DNA of 64,000 bases, taken from the NCBI RefSeq assembly GCF_004135365.1, contig NZ_CP035492.1, positions 2,273,501 through 2,337,500 on the forward strand, given 5' to 3'. Under the pieces are notes generated by a model. It worked only from the letters and a program-made list of their open reading frames with translations. It was not told the DNA's origin and searched no databases. Position numbers and translations under genes: made by a program. This stretch comes from Paenibacillus protaetiae. Its GTDB lineage: Bacteria; Bacillota; Bacilli; Paenibacillales; Paenibacillaceae. This document shows, one piece after another, positions 26,551 to 36,166 of this stretch (the first letter of the stretch is position 1; each line of letters starts with the position of its first letter).

Positions 26551-27456
26551 TTAAGCGCGGCTTTCATCCAGCTCGCGTTCGCTTGCGGCTGCAGCCGAAT
26601 CCGTCTGCTCATGAGCATGATAGGAGCTGCGGACGAGAGGGCCGGATTCCACATGGCGGAAACCGCGGCGCAGTCCTTCTTCCTTGAGCTTGGCGAATTC
26701 ATCCGGATGCACGTAACGTACAAGCGGAAGATGGTTCGCAGATGGCTGCAAATATTGTCCCAATGTTAGTATATTGCAATCAACAGCGCGCAAATCGTCC
26801 ATTGCCTGCAAAATTTCGTCCCATTCCTCGCCTACGCCAAGCATAATGCTTGATTTGGTCGGAATTTTCGGAGCCAGTTCTTTTGCTTTCTTCAGCAGCT
26901 CCAGGGAACGGCTGTATTTGGCTTTGGCGCGAACGCGGTCAGACAAACGTTCTACTGTCTCTATATTATGGTTTAAAATATCCGGCTTGGCGTCCATGAC
27001 CACCTTCAAGGCGTCCCAGTTGCCCATAAAATCCGGAATCAGCACTTCCACGCGGCAGAATGGCATCCGCTTGCGTATCGCATGGATCGTCGCGGCAAAA
27101 ATCGAAGCTCCGCCGTCGGCGAGATCATCGCGCGCAACCGATGTAACCACGCAGTGGCGCAATCCCATCTGCTCGGCTGCTTCCGCTACACGTTCCGGCT
27201 CCTGCAAATCGAGTTCGGTCGGGAGCCCGGTTTTGACCGCACAAAACCGGCATGCACGCGTACAAATATCGCCAAGAATCATAAACGTTGCCGTACGGTT
27301 CGCCCAGCATTCGTATATGTTCGGGCAGCGCGCTTCTTCGCAAACGCTGTGGAGCGTCTTGGAGCGCATCATATCTTTTATTTCAGCATAATTGCCGCCT
27401 GTCGTTAGTTTAATTCGAAGCCAGTCCGGCTTTTGCACTTTTTCACGTTGTTTCAT
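26551..27456 (-). CDS. lipA: Lipoyl synthase
   Basis: Radical SAM enzyme that inserts two sulfurs into protein-bound octanoyl groups. Both clusters are recognisable: the auxiliary [12 protein letters not shown] motif (about residues 40-50) and the radical [11 protein letters not shown] motif. The 301-aa length and the C-terminal [10 protein letters not shown] are typical. A long uniform reading frame with an ATG start, upstream of yutD. Confidence 0.96.
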   Translation of the reverse strand: MKQREKVQKPDWLRIKLTTGGNYAEIKDMMRSKTLHSVCEEARCPNIYECWANRTATFMILGDICTRACRFCAVKTGLPTELDLQEPERVAEAAEQMGLRHCVVTSVARDDLADGGASIFAATIHAIRKRMPFCRVEVLIPDFMGNWDALKVVMDAKPDILNHNIETVERLSDRVRAKAKYSRSLELLKKAKELAPKIPTKSSIMLGVGEEWDEILQAMDDLRAVDCNILTLGQYLQPSANHLPLVRYVHPDEFAKLKEEGLRRGFRHVESGPLVRSSYHAHEQTDSAAAASERELDESRA

Positions 27457-27642
27457 GAGGGCAAAACCTTCTTTCAGCTATATGTAACCCCTATCTTTGA
27501 GCCATTATATCACGTTTCCATAAAAAAAGGGGAATGATGCGAAATATGGAGACGCCGCTGGTGAAATTCCCATTTTCGGATAAAATCGAATCATTTGCAG
27601 AACCTACCTAAAAACGATGAGCAATCGAAAGGGTGACAACGA

Positions 27643-28688
27643 TTGAAACGATTGTTAAGCATAGCTGTTGCTGCGTCACTTTTGGCCGCATGTCTCCCTG
27701 CTCCGGCCAGAGCAGCTTACGAGGAGCCGGCTCAAGCCAAACAAGCTGTCCGCAAAGGCGCGGCTTCGGCAGGCGACAGCATGCGGGAGCGGATGGCGTT
27801 ATATGAAAAAATAAGCGTCATTACCGGCGTCCCTTGGCAGCGGCTGGCCGCGATTGATCAATATGAACGGTCCATCTCCAAAGCAAGGCCTGGCGACAGG
27901 CCGCCGCTGGGCGAATATGTAGGCGTATTCGTGGAGGAAGAGCAATGGGTCGGCGCTTTGAACCCGAACACGACCGACCAGTCGCCGCTGTCGATCCAAT
28001 GGTTTAACGGCATTGGCAAAGACGGGGACGGCAACGGCCTGGTCGAACGGACAAGCGATGCCGACCTGTTGTATTCCATCGTCAGCAAAATTACGCAATA
28101 CGGCGTATCGGATGATGATTTTGCCATCGGTTTATGGGAATATTACCACAATGGGCGGGCTGTGAAACGCATTACGCAATTTACTCAAATTTATTCGGCG
28201 TTCAATCAGCTGGACTTGTTCGAGCATGCGTTTCCCGTTCCGGTTGGCAGCGACTACTCCTACCGGAGCACATGGGGAACGGGGCGCAGCTGGGAGGCTA
28301 CCGGATCCATGAGGGCACGGATATATTCGCCAACTACGGCGTACCGGTCCGCAGCACGAGCTACGGCATTATTGAAGTAAAAGGATGGAACCCGTATGGC
28401 GGATGGCGGCTCGGCATCCGTGACTTGAATAACTATTATCATTATTACGCCCATCTGCAAGGGTATGATAAATCAATCCGAATCGGCGATGTCGTAAAGC
28501 CGGGCCAAGTCGTCGGCTGGGTAGGCAGCTCCGGCTACGGCAAGCCGGGCACGCAGGGCAAATTCCCCCCGCATCTCCACTATGGCGTATACCGCGACCG
28601 CGGACTGGTGGAATGGTCGTTTGACCCTTATCCGTTGCTGCGGTCCTGGGAAGTAGCGGAGCGGAAACGGCAGCGCGCCAAAAAATAA
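27643..28688 (+). pseudogene. lytH: LytH-type M23 endopeptidase, frameshifted
   Basis: LytH-like peptidases cut cross-link peptides of spore cortex peptidoglycan. The first frame has a signal peptide (residues 1-25) and a helical region, and reads to ...STWGTGRSW. From there the M23 catalytic part (GYRIHEGTDIF, with the HxxxD pair, then HYYAH and the HLHYGV zinc motif) is in the next frame to 28688. Adding one G in the TGGGAGG at about 28290 restores a continuous protein of about 348 aa. So it is either a single-base deletion that inactivates the gene or a sequencing error. The start is TTG with GAAAGGGTG. Confidence 0.8.
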
Positions 28689-28690
28689 AC

Positions 28691-28725
28691 AACAAGGCAG
28701 CGGGAGCACCGCTGCCTTGTTTGCT
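28691..28725. terminator. Bidirectional terminator, lytH / yunB
   Basis: A 13-bp stem (AACAAGGCAGCGG/CCGCTGCCTTGTT) with a 5-base loop lies between converging genes. Confidence 0.85.
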
Positions 28726-28799
28726 GCCGCCCGTTGCCGCGCCTGACGCCTATTCGCCGGGCTTGCGAAGCAGCTTCTCTCGCTTGTCGCTACCGCGGG

Positions 28800-30149
28800 T
28801 CATGGTTCGACCGGCACGTGCAGCGCAGCAACGCACAGGTGCAGCGAACGCTGCGAAAATTTCACGCTTCGGTATTCGCCTGCCCGGCTTACATTAATGT
28901 CCGCCTTCAAGTCCCGGATCTCCAATAATATTGCCCCCGTAAATCCTTGAACCGAACTGCCCGCCTGCCCGGCCGGCGAAGATCCGCTTCCCGCTCCATT
29001 GCCGGCTGGCGGACTGCCCGTTCCGCCGGCGGAATTGGATGTTCCGCTTGTTTTGCCGCTGCCCGCAGCTCCTTGCCCGCTCCCTGATTTGGGTGTAATC
29101 GTAATGCTGTTCTCCGATTCGGAAGTCATCGGCAGCGAAATATTCGGCGCTTGCGGCGCATTATCGCCAACCGGATTTCCTTTATTGTCATAATAATACA
29201 TCGGCACATCCCCAACAACGAGCAAATAAGACACCGGAATGTCCGTTTCAATCGTCTGCGGCTCTGTATCAAACGGGATAATGATCGAAATTTCCGTCTT
29301 GACCTTAATGTACACTTCAACAAGCGTATTGTTGATGCCGATGCTGCTTTCCCTGGTGTTCAGCTCCACCTGCGTGGCGCCAACCGGCTCGATTTTGACC
29401 GGGATGCGCGGGCCGTACGAGGCCAGCATTGCGCTTCCAAGCGCCAGGCCTACAGGTACGGATTCTTTGATTTCTCCGATATGGTACAGCGTGGAGGACA
29501 CGGTAGAGATCGTCTCTGCCGTTATTTTCATATGCTCGCTGTAATTAAGCATAAAGCCGGACACTTTGCCGTCATTGCTTGTTTTCCAGTCGATAAGCTT
29601 ATCCAGCGTGGCATGGGAGGCTACCTGTTCGGTAATCGCCTGATTGATCGCTTGTGTAGCTACTTGATTCATCCGCACCTTGGCTACGTTCATAATCGGC
29701 CCGCGCAAATGCCGGTCTACGTAAATAAACGATTGGACCGCAAGCAGCAGCACTAGTAACAAAGAGATCATCCATAAGATCCCTCTTCGTTTCTTCGGCG
29801 GCAAGGAACGTGTTCCCCAGCTGCCTCTGCGCCCTCCGCTGCCCCACGGTTTGGAGCGGTTTGCAGCCGGAGCGGCACGAAAGCCGGAAGAAAAAAGCGG
29901 CTTGCCCCCGCCCAGTTTCATGGCCGGTTTGCGCGGCCATAAATGAACTTGGACGGGACGGGCGCTTTTAAACCCGCTCCGGCTGCCGCGCGGCCCGAGC
30001 TTCATCCCGCTTTTCCGGGGCAGCAGCTTCCCGCTCCAGGAAGGAAGCGGATGGCTTCCGCCTGTCCGGGTTCCCCACTGCATCGTTTTTGTTTTTTGGA
30101 AAGGCCATTCAAATCCGCGCCAGTACCTTCTTTTTCCCCATCTCGCCAT
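28800..30149 (-). CDS. yunB: Sporulation protein YunB with N- and C-terminal extensions
   Basis: The core (about residues 125-345) matches YunB: a membrane helix (LLVLLLAVQSFIYV) followed by RMNQVATQAINQAI, SGFMLNYSEHMKITAETI, VPVGLALGSAMLASYGPRIPV and EVYIKVKTEISIIIPF. YunB is a sigma-E-controlled sporulation protein of unknown mechanism. The first 120 residues are basic and Trp/Gly/Ser-rich, and the C-terminal 100 are Gly/Ser-rich then a short unrelated end. The start ATG 30149 follows AGAAGGGGG; the frame is open further upstream without a site. Neighbourhood with lytH, lipA and yutD matches Bacillus. Confidence 0.8.
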   Translation of the reverse strand: MARWGKRRYWRGFEWPFQKTKTMQWGTRTGGSHPLPSWSGKLLPRKSGMKLGPRGSRSGFKSARPVQVHLWPRKPAMKLGGGKPLFSSGFRAAPAANRSKPWGSGGRRGSWGTRSLPPKKRRGILWMISLLLVLLLAVQSFIYVDRHLRGPIMNVAKVRMNQVATQAINQAITEQVASHATLDKLIDWKTSNDGKVSGFMLNYSEHMKITAETISTVSSTLYHIGEIKESVPVGLALGSAMLASYGPRIPVKIEPVGATQVELNTRESSIGINNTLVEVYIKVKTEISIIIPFDTEPQTIETDIPVSYLLVVGDVPMYYYDNKGNPVGDNAPQAPNISLPMTSESENSITITPKSGSGQGAAGSGKTSGTSNSAGGTGSPPAGNGAGSGSSPAGQAGSSVQGFTGAILLEIRDLKADINVSRAGEYRSVKFSQRSLHLCVAALHVPVEP

Positions 30150-30328
30150 TATGAATAGTCCCCCTTCTCGTCCGGGCGTTAATACATGCTTATGCAATCG
30201 TCCATCGAAAAAGAAGGCGCGGCCTGCCAGCTTGGTCCGCCGATAAAACCATCCAAATGTGGTATAGTTAGAAGAGAACAACAATAGAATTGCTGCCGGA
30301 GAGGCTTAGCATAAAGGAGAGAATCTGC

Positions 30329-31315
30329 TTGGTTAGATTTGGCGTTATCGGAACAAACAAAATTACAGAGCAGCTGCTCGAAGCAGCGAAGCACAACAAA
30401 CAGTTTAAGCTGACGGCCGTTTTCTCGCGTACGGAGGAACGGGCAAAAGCTTTTGCCGATACATATGGGGCGGAGCATACCTTTACCGATGTGAAGGAGA
30501 TGGCGGAAAGCGATGTAATAGATGCCGTATATATCGCCAGCCCGACCTCGCTGCATAAGGAATATGCCGTTATTTGCATGAATGGCGGCAAACATGTGTT
30601 ATGCGAAAAACCGATCGCATCCAACACGCGGGAGCTTCAAGATATGATCGACGCTGCACAGCGGAACAACGTCCTGCTGATGGAAGCGATGAAATCGACG
30701 CTGACGCCCGCTTTTGAAATCATCCGCGCTAATTTGGACAAGCTGGGCGTCATCCGCCGCTATACAGGCAGCTACTGCCAATATTCGTCGCGTTATGACG
30801 CGTACAAGCAAGGAACGGTGCTGAATGCGTTTAATCCGGCGTTTTCGAACGGGGCGCTGATGGATCTCGGCGTATATTGCATTTACCCGCTGATCGCTTG
30901 CTTCGGCGAGCCAAACACGGTAAAAGCGTCCGCTGTCATGCTGGAGTCGGGCGTGGACGGGGAAGGAAGCATTCTGCTCGGCTACAATCAGATGGAGGCA
31001 GTCATTGCCTATTCCAAAATAACATCGTCGAAGCTGCCGTCTGAAATTCAAGGCGAAAACGGCACCATGCTCATCGACAGCATCAGCGAGCCGGGACACA
31101 TCCGGATCGAATACCGCGACGGGCGGACCGAAATATTGTCCGAACCGGACAGCCGGCCCGTTATGCTGCATGAGCTGAGCCATTTTGTCGAGCTGGTACA
31201 ATCGGGGAAAACCGAATCGCCCGTGAACAGCTTCACGCATTCCATGGCGACGCTTGCGGTAATGGACGCCGCCCGCAAACAAATCGGGCTTGTCTACCCG
31301 GCAGACCGGGCGTAA
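30329..31315 (+). CDS. Gfo/Idh/MocA family oxidoreductase
   Basis: NAD(P)-dependent dehydrogenase of 328 aa acting on an unidentified sugar or polyol. The Rossmann start RFGVIGTNKI has a changed glycine motif (GTNK in place of GTGx), and the catalytic Lys is in CEKPIASN. The C-terminal beta-sheet domain is complete. The start is TTG with AAGGAGAG 8 bases upstream. It stands alone between terminators; a TGG-TATAGT extended -10 lies about 65 bases upstream. Confidence 0.85.
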   Translation: MVRFGVIGTNKITEQLLEAAKHNKQFKLTAVFSRTEERAKAFADTYGAEHTFTDVKEMAESDVIDAVYIASPTSLHKEYAVICMNGGKHVLCEKPIASNTRELQDMIDAAQRNNVLLMEAMKSTLTPAFEIIRANLDKLGVIRRYTGSYCQYSSRYDAYKQGTVLNAFNPAFSNGALMDLGVYCIYPLIACFGEPNTVKASAVMLESGVDGEGSILLGYNQMEAVIAYSKITSSKLPSEIQGENGTMLIDSISEPGHIRIEYRDGRTEILSEPDSRPVMLHELSHFVELVQSGKTESPVNSFTHSMATLAVMDAARKQIGLVYPADRA

Positions 31316-31411
31316 CCGAGCTAGACCGGGCGGATGACAGCCCGTTAACGCCCGGAGTGCCCGTGAAGCTTCCACGGGCACAGCACCGGATGCCGCGTTT
31401 GCTGCGGTGTA

Positions 31412-31466
31412 ACAACAAAAAGAGGCCAACGCCGGTTGTGTACAAGCGTTGGCCTCTTTTTGTTGT
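31412..31466. terminator. Long bidirectional terminator
   Basis: Arms 31412-31432 and 31446-31466 form a 21-bp perfect stem flanked by A and T runs, between converging oxidoreductase and deaminase genes. Confidence 0.9.
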
Positions 31467-31534
31467 CTGCAGCGCCATTTCGCGGCGCCGTGTCTTCCGC
31501 CCAGCGCGCAGCGCAGGCTGCCCAGCCTGGGCGC

Positions 31535-31563
31535 GGCAGGGGCGCTGAGCCTGGCAGGGGCGC
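31535..31563. repeat. Short GC-rich direct repeat
   Basis: GGCAGGGGCGC occurs at 31535-31545 and 31553-31563 in a very GC-rich stretch after the deaminase gene. It is probably non-functional. Confidence 0.5.
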
Positions 31564-31646
31564 AGCAGCCTGGAGCCGCAGCAAGCCTTGTGCAGGCGAT
31601 ACTGGCCGGCTTTACCGCTTTCGCGCCCCCGCAGCGCCTGTTCATG

Positions 31647-32129
31647 TCACCGCCAATAGCCGTCATGGACGCTGACGGCCTCCGCCTCCAGCTCCGGAAA
31701 CGGGCCAAGCACCTCGATCGGCTTTTGTCCGCGGGCGAAAATTTCCCGGCATGGCAAATCAAAGGTCGGGTTTTGCGGATGGTCTCCGGTTAAGCGAAGC
31801 AGCGCATGCTCCGAAGCCGCATAGACAACCCGGCCGACATTGCCCCAATAAATAGCGCCCGAGCACATGGCGCAAGGTTCAAACGTCGTATACAGCGTAC
31901 ATTCCCACAGCTCCGCCGGCGTAAACAGGCGTGATGCCTTCTCCATCAAAGCGGTCTCGGCATGGCCGGTACACCGGTGCTCGGTCAATTCGACATTGCC
32001 TTGTTCCAGCACAATTAAGCCTTCGGCGTTTACAAGCACTGCACCAAACGGCGTATTGCCGCTTTCCCTCGCCAAACGCGATACTTCAATGCTTCTTCTT
32101 AAATAATAGAGATGATCCCGCTTCTCCAT
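31647..32129 (-). CDS. Nucleoside/nucleobase deaminase (CDA superfamily)
   Basis: Zinc deaminase of 160 aa with HAE at residues 56-58 and PCAMC at 85-89, the complete catalytic set. It resembles guanine deaminase-like and nucleoside deaminases rather than TadA, since TadA is more conserved in length and flanking motifs; the substrate is not settled. The start ATG 32129 is preceded by GGGAGG at good spacing. Confidence 0.82.
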   Translation of the reverse strand: MEKRDHLYYLRRSIEVSRLARESGNTPFGAVLVNAEGLIVLEQGNVELTEHRCTGHAETALMEKASRLFTPAELWECTLYTTFEPCAMCSGAIYWGNVGRVVYAASEHALLRLTGDHPQNPTFDLPCREIFARGQKPIEVLGPFPELEAEAVSVHDGYWR

Positions 32130-32297
32130 TCCCGTTCCTCCCATCGCCAGTCCCGTTCAGAGCGCATCCGCACTCCGCTTACCGTTACCATCTAACCGCC
32201 GATCCGGGCAAGCCGCAAGATAGGAGGAGGAAATTTTGTTACCGCCGACAAAGAGAATGCGCAGGATTGGCGGCTGTGCATAAACCTGACTTGAAAC

Positions 32298-33194
32298 TTA
32301 CCGTTCGCTGCTTTCGGCAACTATCCGGTTCGTCAGAGCGCCCAGCTTCTCAATCTCCACCGTCACCACATCGCCCGGCTGCAAATATACCTGCTGCTCT
32401 TTCGGATACCCCAGCACGACACCTTCCGGCGTACCGGTCAAAATAATATCTCCCGGCGACAATGTCATACATTGCGAAATGTAGCTGATGATTTGCTTGC
32501 AGTCAAAAATCATATCGCTAGTGTTGGACTGCTGGCGCACCTCGCCGTTCACCGTGCACGAAATGGCAAGTTTGTTCGGATCTCCTACTTCATCTTTCGT
32601 CACAACGTAAGGGCCAACGGGTGCAAATCCGTCACATGACTTGCCGGCCAGCCATTGCACGGACCGGCCTTGCAAATCACGCGCCGACAGGTCGTTGGAA
32701 GCGCAATAGCCGAAAACATAATCAAGCGCATCGTCTTCGCTTACATATTTGGCCGTACGGCCGATAATAATGGCAAGCTCCGCTTCATAGTCGACTTTGC
32801 GGCTGCTGCGCGGCAGCGCAACATCTTCCCCGTGAGCAGCCAGCGCATTGTTAAATTTGTTGAACAGGATCGGATATTTAGGGATCGGTGAATGGGTTTC
32901 TTCCGCATGCTTCAAGTAGTTGAGCCCGATGCATATAATTTTGCCCGGATCGGGAATAACCGGAGCCAGCGCTGCCTGCTCCTCGCCGATAACAAACTGC
33001 GGATTGCCGCCGTATTCCGCTTGAAGCCGGCGCAGCATGTCAACCGCCTGCTCTCCGCCTTCCGCTGCTTCACGCACCGACAAAGGTGCATGAACGCCTG
33101 CAGCCGCTGCAGCCGCTCCTACATCAAGCAGCCCATGCTCCATATGTATGCCAAGATGATATTCGCTTCCTTGTTTAAATGTAGCCAGCTTCAT
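32298..33194 (-). CDS. Fumarylacetoacetate hydrolase family protein
   Basis: FAH-superfamily enzyme of 298 aa that cleaves or decarboxylates a diketo acid. Motifs include ICIGLNYLKHAEET, DYEAELAIIIG (metal-binding Glu), GYCASNDLSARDLQ and ILTGTPEGV. The start ATG 33194 has AGGGAGAG upstream. It stands alone, so the pathway is not indicated. Confidence 0.85.
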   Translation of the reverse strand: MKLATFKQGSEYHLGIHMEHGLLDVGAAAAAAGVHAPLSVREAAEGGEQAVDMLRRLQAEYGGNPQFVIGEEQAALAPVIPDPGKIICIGLNYLKHAEETHSPIPKYPILFNKFNNALAAHGEDVALPRSSRKVDYEAELAIIIGRTAKYVSEDDALDYVFGYCASNDLSARDLQGRSVQWLAGKSCDGFAPVGPYVVTKDEVGDPNKLAISCTVNGEVRQQSNTSDMIFDCKQIISYISQCMTLSPGDIILTGTPEGVVLGYPKEQQVYLQPGDVVTVEIEKLGALTNRIVAESSER

Positions 33195-33286
33195 CCTTGA
33201 TCTCTCCCTTTTTTGTCCAAATCGGTCCATTTCAGTATATACGAATTATGCGGCGGTCAACAATTCCGGCGCTTCCGGACACAGCA

Positions 33287-33325
33287 AGCGGCTGCAAGGG
33301 AGCGGGAACATCCCTTGCAGCCGCT
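33287..33325. terminator. 15-bp inverted repeat after M23 gene
   Basis: Arms 33287-33301 and 33311-33325 (AGCGGCTGCAAGGGA) are perfect. No T run follows, so it is a terminator-like hairpin of uncertain strength. Confidence 0.5.
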
Positions 33326-33364
33326 GTGGACATGCCTCGGTTGACGGTAATCCCGGATCAGCGC

Positions 33365-34078
33365 TTAGAACAGCCCTGCCCGGTGCATCACCGTAATGAG
33401 CCGGTAGAAGTCCTCTGATCCGCCTTCCGGCGTATCGACGATTCCGGCTTGCGCCGCGGCATTCACCGCATCAGCTGCCCAAGCGGGAATTGCCGCCAGC
33501 TTATGTTTCGCCTCGATTGCTGCAAGCCGCTGCTCCAATTGCTCTGCTTTGGCCTGAAGCGCCTGCATCAGCTGTTTGTCCTCCGCTGCCATTGCCTTCT
33601 CCTCCTCCGGGTTTAACAAGCCGTGCCGCGCATTATAACGGTTCAAATAGTCGGTTGGGTTAACGACGCCCGCTTCGGTTGCGGTATACCCGAACAAAGG
33701 CGCAGACGCCTTGCGGACCTCATAATGAAGATGTGGCCCCGTGCTTTGCCCTGTGCTGCCCTGCCGCCCGATCAATTGCCCGCGTGCAACCGTCTGGCCG
33801 ACAGTTACGGAAGTAGCGGACAGATGAGCATAACAATGTAAATAACCGTCTATATCCTTAATCGCTACGGTAATCCCGTAACCGCCCAAACCGCTGCCCG
33901 CTGCGCCTTCCTTTGCATGCAAAACCGTGCCGTCTGTAAACGCATACAGCGGGCTGTCGGCAGGGCTTGCTTCAAGATCGATGCCGCGGTGGAAACTTAA
34001 GCCGCCCGCAATCGGATGGATGCGCATGCCGAAAGGGCTTGTTACTTTAAAATGGCTGTCGTACGGCCATGTTGCCAT
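33365..34078 (-). CDS. M23 peptidase, endolysin-like, without signal peptide
   Basis: The first 150 residues are an M23 (LytM) zinc endopeptidase: SFHRGIDLEA (HxxxD), HCYAHL and GPHLHYEV. The C-terminus has a coiled coil (about residues 165-195) and a short end with IPAWAADAVNAAAQAGI, as seen at the ends of phage lysins. There is no export signal, which fits a lysin released by a holin or a domesticated phage gene. No phage genes surround it. Confidence 0.75.
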   Translation of the reverse strand: MATWPYDSHFKVTSPFGMRIHPIAGGLSFHRGIDLEASPADSPLYAFTDGTVLHAKEGAAGSGLGGYGITVAIKDIDGYLHCYAHLSATSVTVGQTVARGQLIGRQGSTGQSTGPHLHYEVRKASAPLFGYTATEAGVVNPTDYLNRYNARHGLLNPEEEKAMAAEDKQLMQALQAKAEQLEQRLAAIEAKHKLAAIPAWAADAVNAAAQAGIVDTPEGGSEDFYRLITVMHRAGLF

Positions 34079-34274
34079 TTCAACACCTCTTCCCGTTGAA
34101 TCTAGTTCTATCTAGCCGTTCTATTGCTACTCTATTCAAAGAAAAGAAAAATGGATTGGATGGCTGACGGGCTGCCCTCTTTTAAAAAAACGCCAAACAA
34201 GCCGCTGCCTATACTGTGCGGAATCCAATATACGGTATAAAATAGAAACGATTCTATCAGATTGGGAGATGGCC

Positions 34275-34973
34275 ATGAGGAAACTCGCTTCATCCGTTAT
34301 TGCGCTGCTGCTCGGCATTCTGTTTTACCGGGTCGCAAACTTCCGCTTCTCCGAAGAAGAAGTGCGGCTGTATGAGCAGCTGTATGCACAAGCTTTACAT
34401 AGCAAAGAGGGCATCCAGATGCCCGCATCGGTTTCAAAAGCCCGCTTCCTGCAGTACATCGCCTATACGAAGCCGGTTGTGCTGCACGGCACGAACCGCC
34501 CGGATATCGCAACGTTTGAGCCGCGCCGGCAAACGCTTTATAACGGTACCTATACGGAAGCGGTATTTGCCGCCAAAGACGGCATCTTTGTGTTATTTTA
34601 CGCCGTATTGGACCGCAGCAAGGTTTTGTACAACATGCGGAACGCTTGTTTCCATACCGGAACCCGCCGCTATTATTATTTTTCGTTAACCTTGGAGACG
34701 GTACGGAACTATCCATGGACAAACGGAACGGTTTATGTGCTGCCGCAGGAGCCGTTTACATTCGCAGCCGCCGGTAAGCTGGCAGCTTTTGAGGAATGGG
34801 TGAGTTCGTCCCCCGTGGAGCCGCTCGCCAAAATAAACGTCGAGCCCGCCGATTTTGTATTCCGGAACCGGGTGGCAGCTCATCCGCATGCCGAGCATCC
34901 TGTTGTCAGTTGGCTGCTGTACAAGCGCAGAGTGAAACGAATGAAGCTGCCCGTCGGGGACGATCTGGTCTAA
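34275..34973 (+). CDS. Membrane-anchored or secreted protein with possible ADP-ribosyltransferase-like core
   Basis: A 232-aa protein with a signal or anchor helix at residues 5-19. The region VVLHGTNRPDIATFEPR (about 68-84), then NGTYTEAVFAAKDGIFVLFYAVLD (split here for clarity), recalls the H-G-T and NG...VFA elements of ART/PARP-like folds. This is a pattern-level suggestion only; the rest matches no family I can name. The start ATG 34275 is better spaced from GGGAG than the ATG 6 bases earlier. It stands alone. Confidence 0.55.
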   Translation: MRKLASSVIALLLGILFYRVANFRFSEEEVRLYEQLYAQALHSKEGIQMPASVSKARFLQYIAYTKPVVLHGTNRPDIATFEPRRQTLYNGTYTEAVFAAKDGIFVLFYAVLDRSKVLYNMRNACFHTGTRRYYYFSLTLETVRNYPWTNGTVYVLPQEPFTFAAAGKLAAFEEWVSSSPVEPLAKINVEPADFVFRNRVAAHPHAEHPVVSWLLYKRRVKRMKLPVGDDLV

Positions 34974-35064
34974 CCGGATGGACCGGCCTTCGTGCAGGGC
35001 AACAGAACGGTTCGGCTTCCATGTACGGACGATGCCTCTTGGCAGTGCCAAAAGGCATCGTTCA

Positions 35065-35469
35065 TTATCGCTGCAGCCGCTGCTGCTCGTGCAGCTTATC
35101 CATCACGATCCGGCCTGCTTCGGACATCCGCTCCCGGCCGCTGTAACCAAGCCAGCCCAGTTCCTCGATTTCCGCCGCAGCGGTTAACGTCCCTTCAAAG
35201 TCTGCTGAATAACAGGTCATCTTCACCATAACACCTTCCGGTTTCCCGTGAGCTTGCGCTTCAATTGTAATCTCCTGCTTGATCGTCTCCGGTATAATGC
35301 GCACCGTCAGTTCTTCCTCTACTTCGCGGGCAAGCGCTTCTTCATCCGTTTCCCCTTGTTCCCTTTTGCCGCCAGGAATATAAAACAGTTCCTTTCCTTT
35401 GGAACGAACCGCCAATATTTTGCCGTCCTTCACATAAATCCATGCGAGCTTATCAATGGCTGCATTCAT
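35065..35469 (-). CDS. Nudix hydrolase
   Basis: A 134-aa Nudix protein with a complete box: GKREQGETDEEALAREVEEE. The N-terminus AWIYVKDGKILAVRSKGKELFYIPGGK is typical of small MutT/NUDT-like enzymes hydrolysing nucleoside diphosphates linked to another group. The substrate is unknown. The ATG follows AGGGG. Confidence 0.88.
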   Translation of the reverse strand: MNAAIDKLAWIYVKDGKILAVRSKGKELFYIPGGKREQGETDEEALAREVEEELTVRIIPETIKQEITIEAQAHGKPEGVMVKMTCYSADFEGTLTAAAEIEELGWLGYSGRERMSEAGRIVMDKLHEQQRLQR

Positions 35470-35599
35470 TTGGCATCCCCTTGTTTGTATTGGAGTGGAA
35501 TTAAATATAAATTGACGAATGGCCTATTCCTTAGGTATGTCCATAGGTTCTATCACATAACATGGAATTGGATATTTAGTTTCTAAGGAGTGATCATAC

Positions 35600-36034
35600 A
35601 TGTCTTGGCGTGACCACGTTTCCGACGATGCGAAATTCATGATAGACGCACTTGTTGAACGAAAAACGAAACTTGACCGTTTAAGAGCGATTGCAACGAT
35701 AACGGTCATCCTATTTTCGGTTTCTTTTTTTCCGTTGGCAACTTCATTTTATAAACATACGAAAACAAGCAAGGAGGATATCCTCAACTTATTTGAAGGC
35801 TTATTCAGCCATTTTTTTAATTTTATTCTGATTCTCGCTTCGATTACAAGCTTGCTCTGCCTTCATTATTTATCACAAGAAATAAGCACGGCCAAAAAGA
35901 AATACGATACCCTCCGGTTTGAAGCCATCGACCGGTTTTACACCTCATGGCATAAAACGAACGGTTCGGCTTTGAGGGATGAAATCTCCTTGTATTTAAA
36001 AGAAAAAGGAATTAATTTCGTGCATAAAGCCTGA
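35600..36034 (+). CDS. YpbF-like (DUF2663) membrane protein
   Basis: A 144-aa protein with two membrane helices (about 32-50 and 73-91), a basic-helical N-terminus (MIDALVERKTKLDRLR) and a C-terminal cytoplasmic helix. The layout and text resemble YpbF/DUF2663; the role is unknown. The ATG has AAGGAG 9 bases upstream. Base usage is more AT-rich than its neighbours. Confidence 0.55.
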   Translation: MSWRDHVSDDAKFMIDALVERKTKLDRLRAIATITVILFSVSFFPLATSFYKHTKTSKEDILNLFEGLFSHFFNFILILASITSLLCLHYLSQEISTAKKKYDTLRFEAIDRFYTSWHKTNGSALRDEISLYLKEKGINFVHKA

Positions 36035-36108
36035 TCCTCTCTCCCGTTAAGGGCAACCGTACGGCGGTATGCTTTCGATGGGGTGAAAGGATTCCCGTAA
36101 AAACAAAA

Positions 36109-36143
36109 CGGCCGTTGTCCGGTGGAATACCGGACAACGGCCG
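36109..36143 (-). terminator. Terminator for the LplABC-like operon
   Basis: A 15-bp perfect stem (CGGCCGTTGTCCGGT) with a GGAAT loop is followed by TTTTGTTTTT on the minus strand. Confidence 0.9.
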
Positions 36144-36166
36144 CCGCATTAATAGGCAACTCTTCC

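Noticed and set aside
30599..31762. Minus-strand frame of 387 codons
   Set aside because: Antisense to an oxidoreductase and running through its terminator; no coding features.
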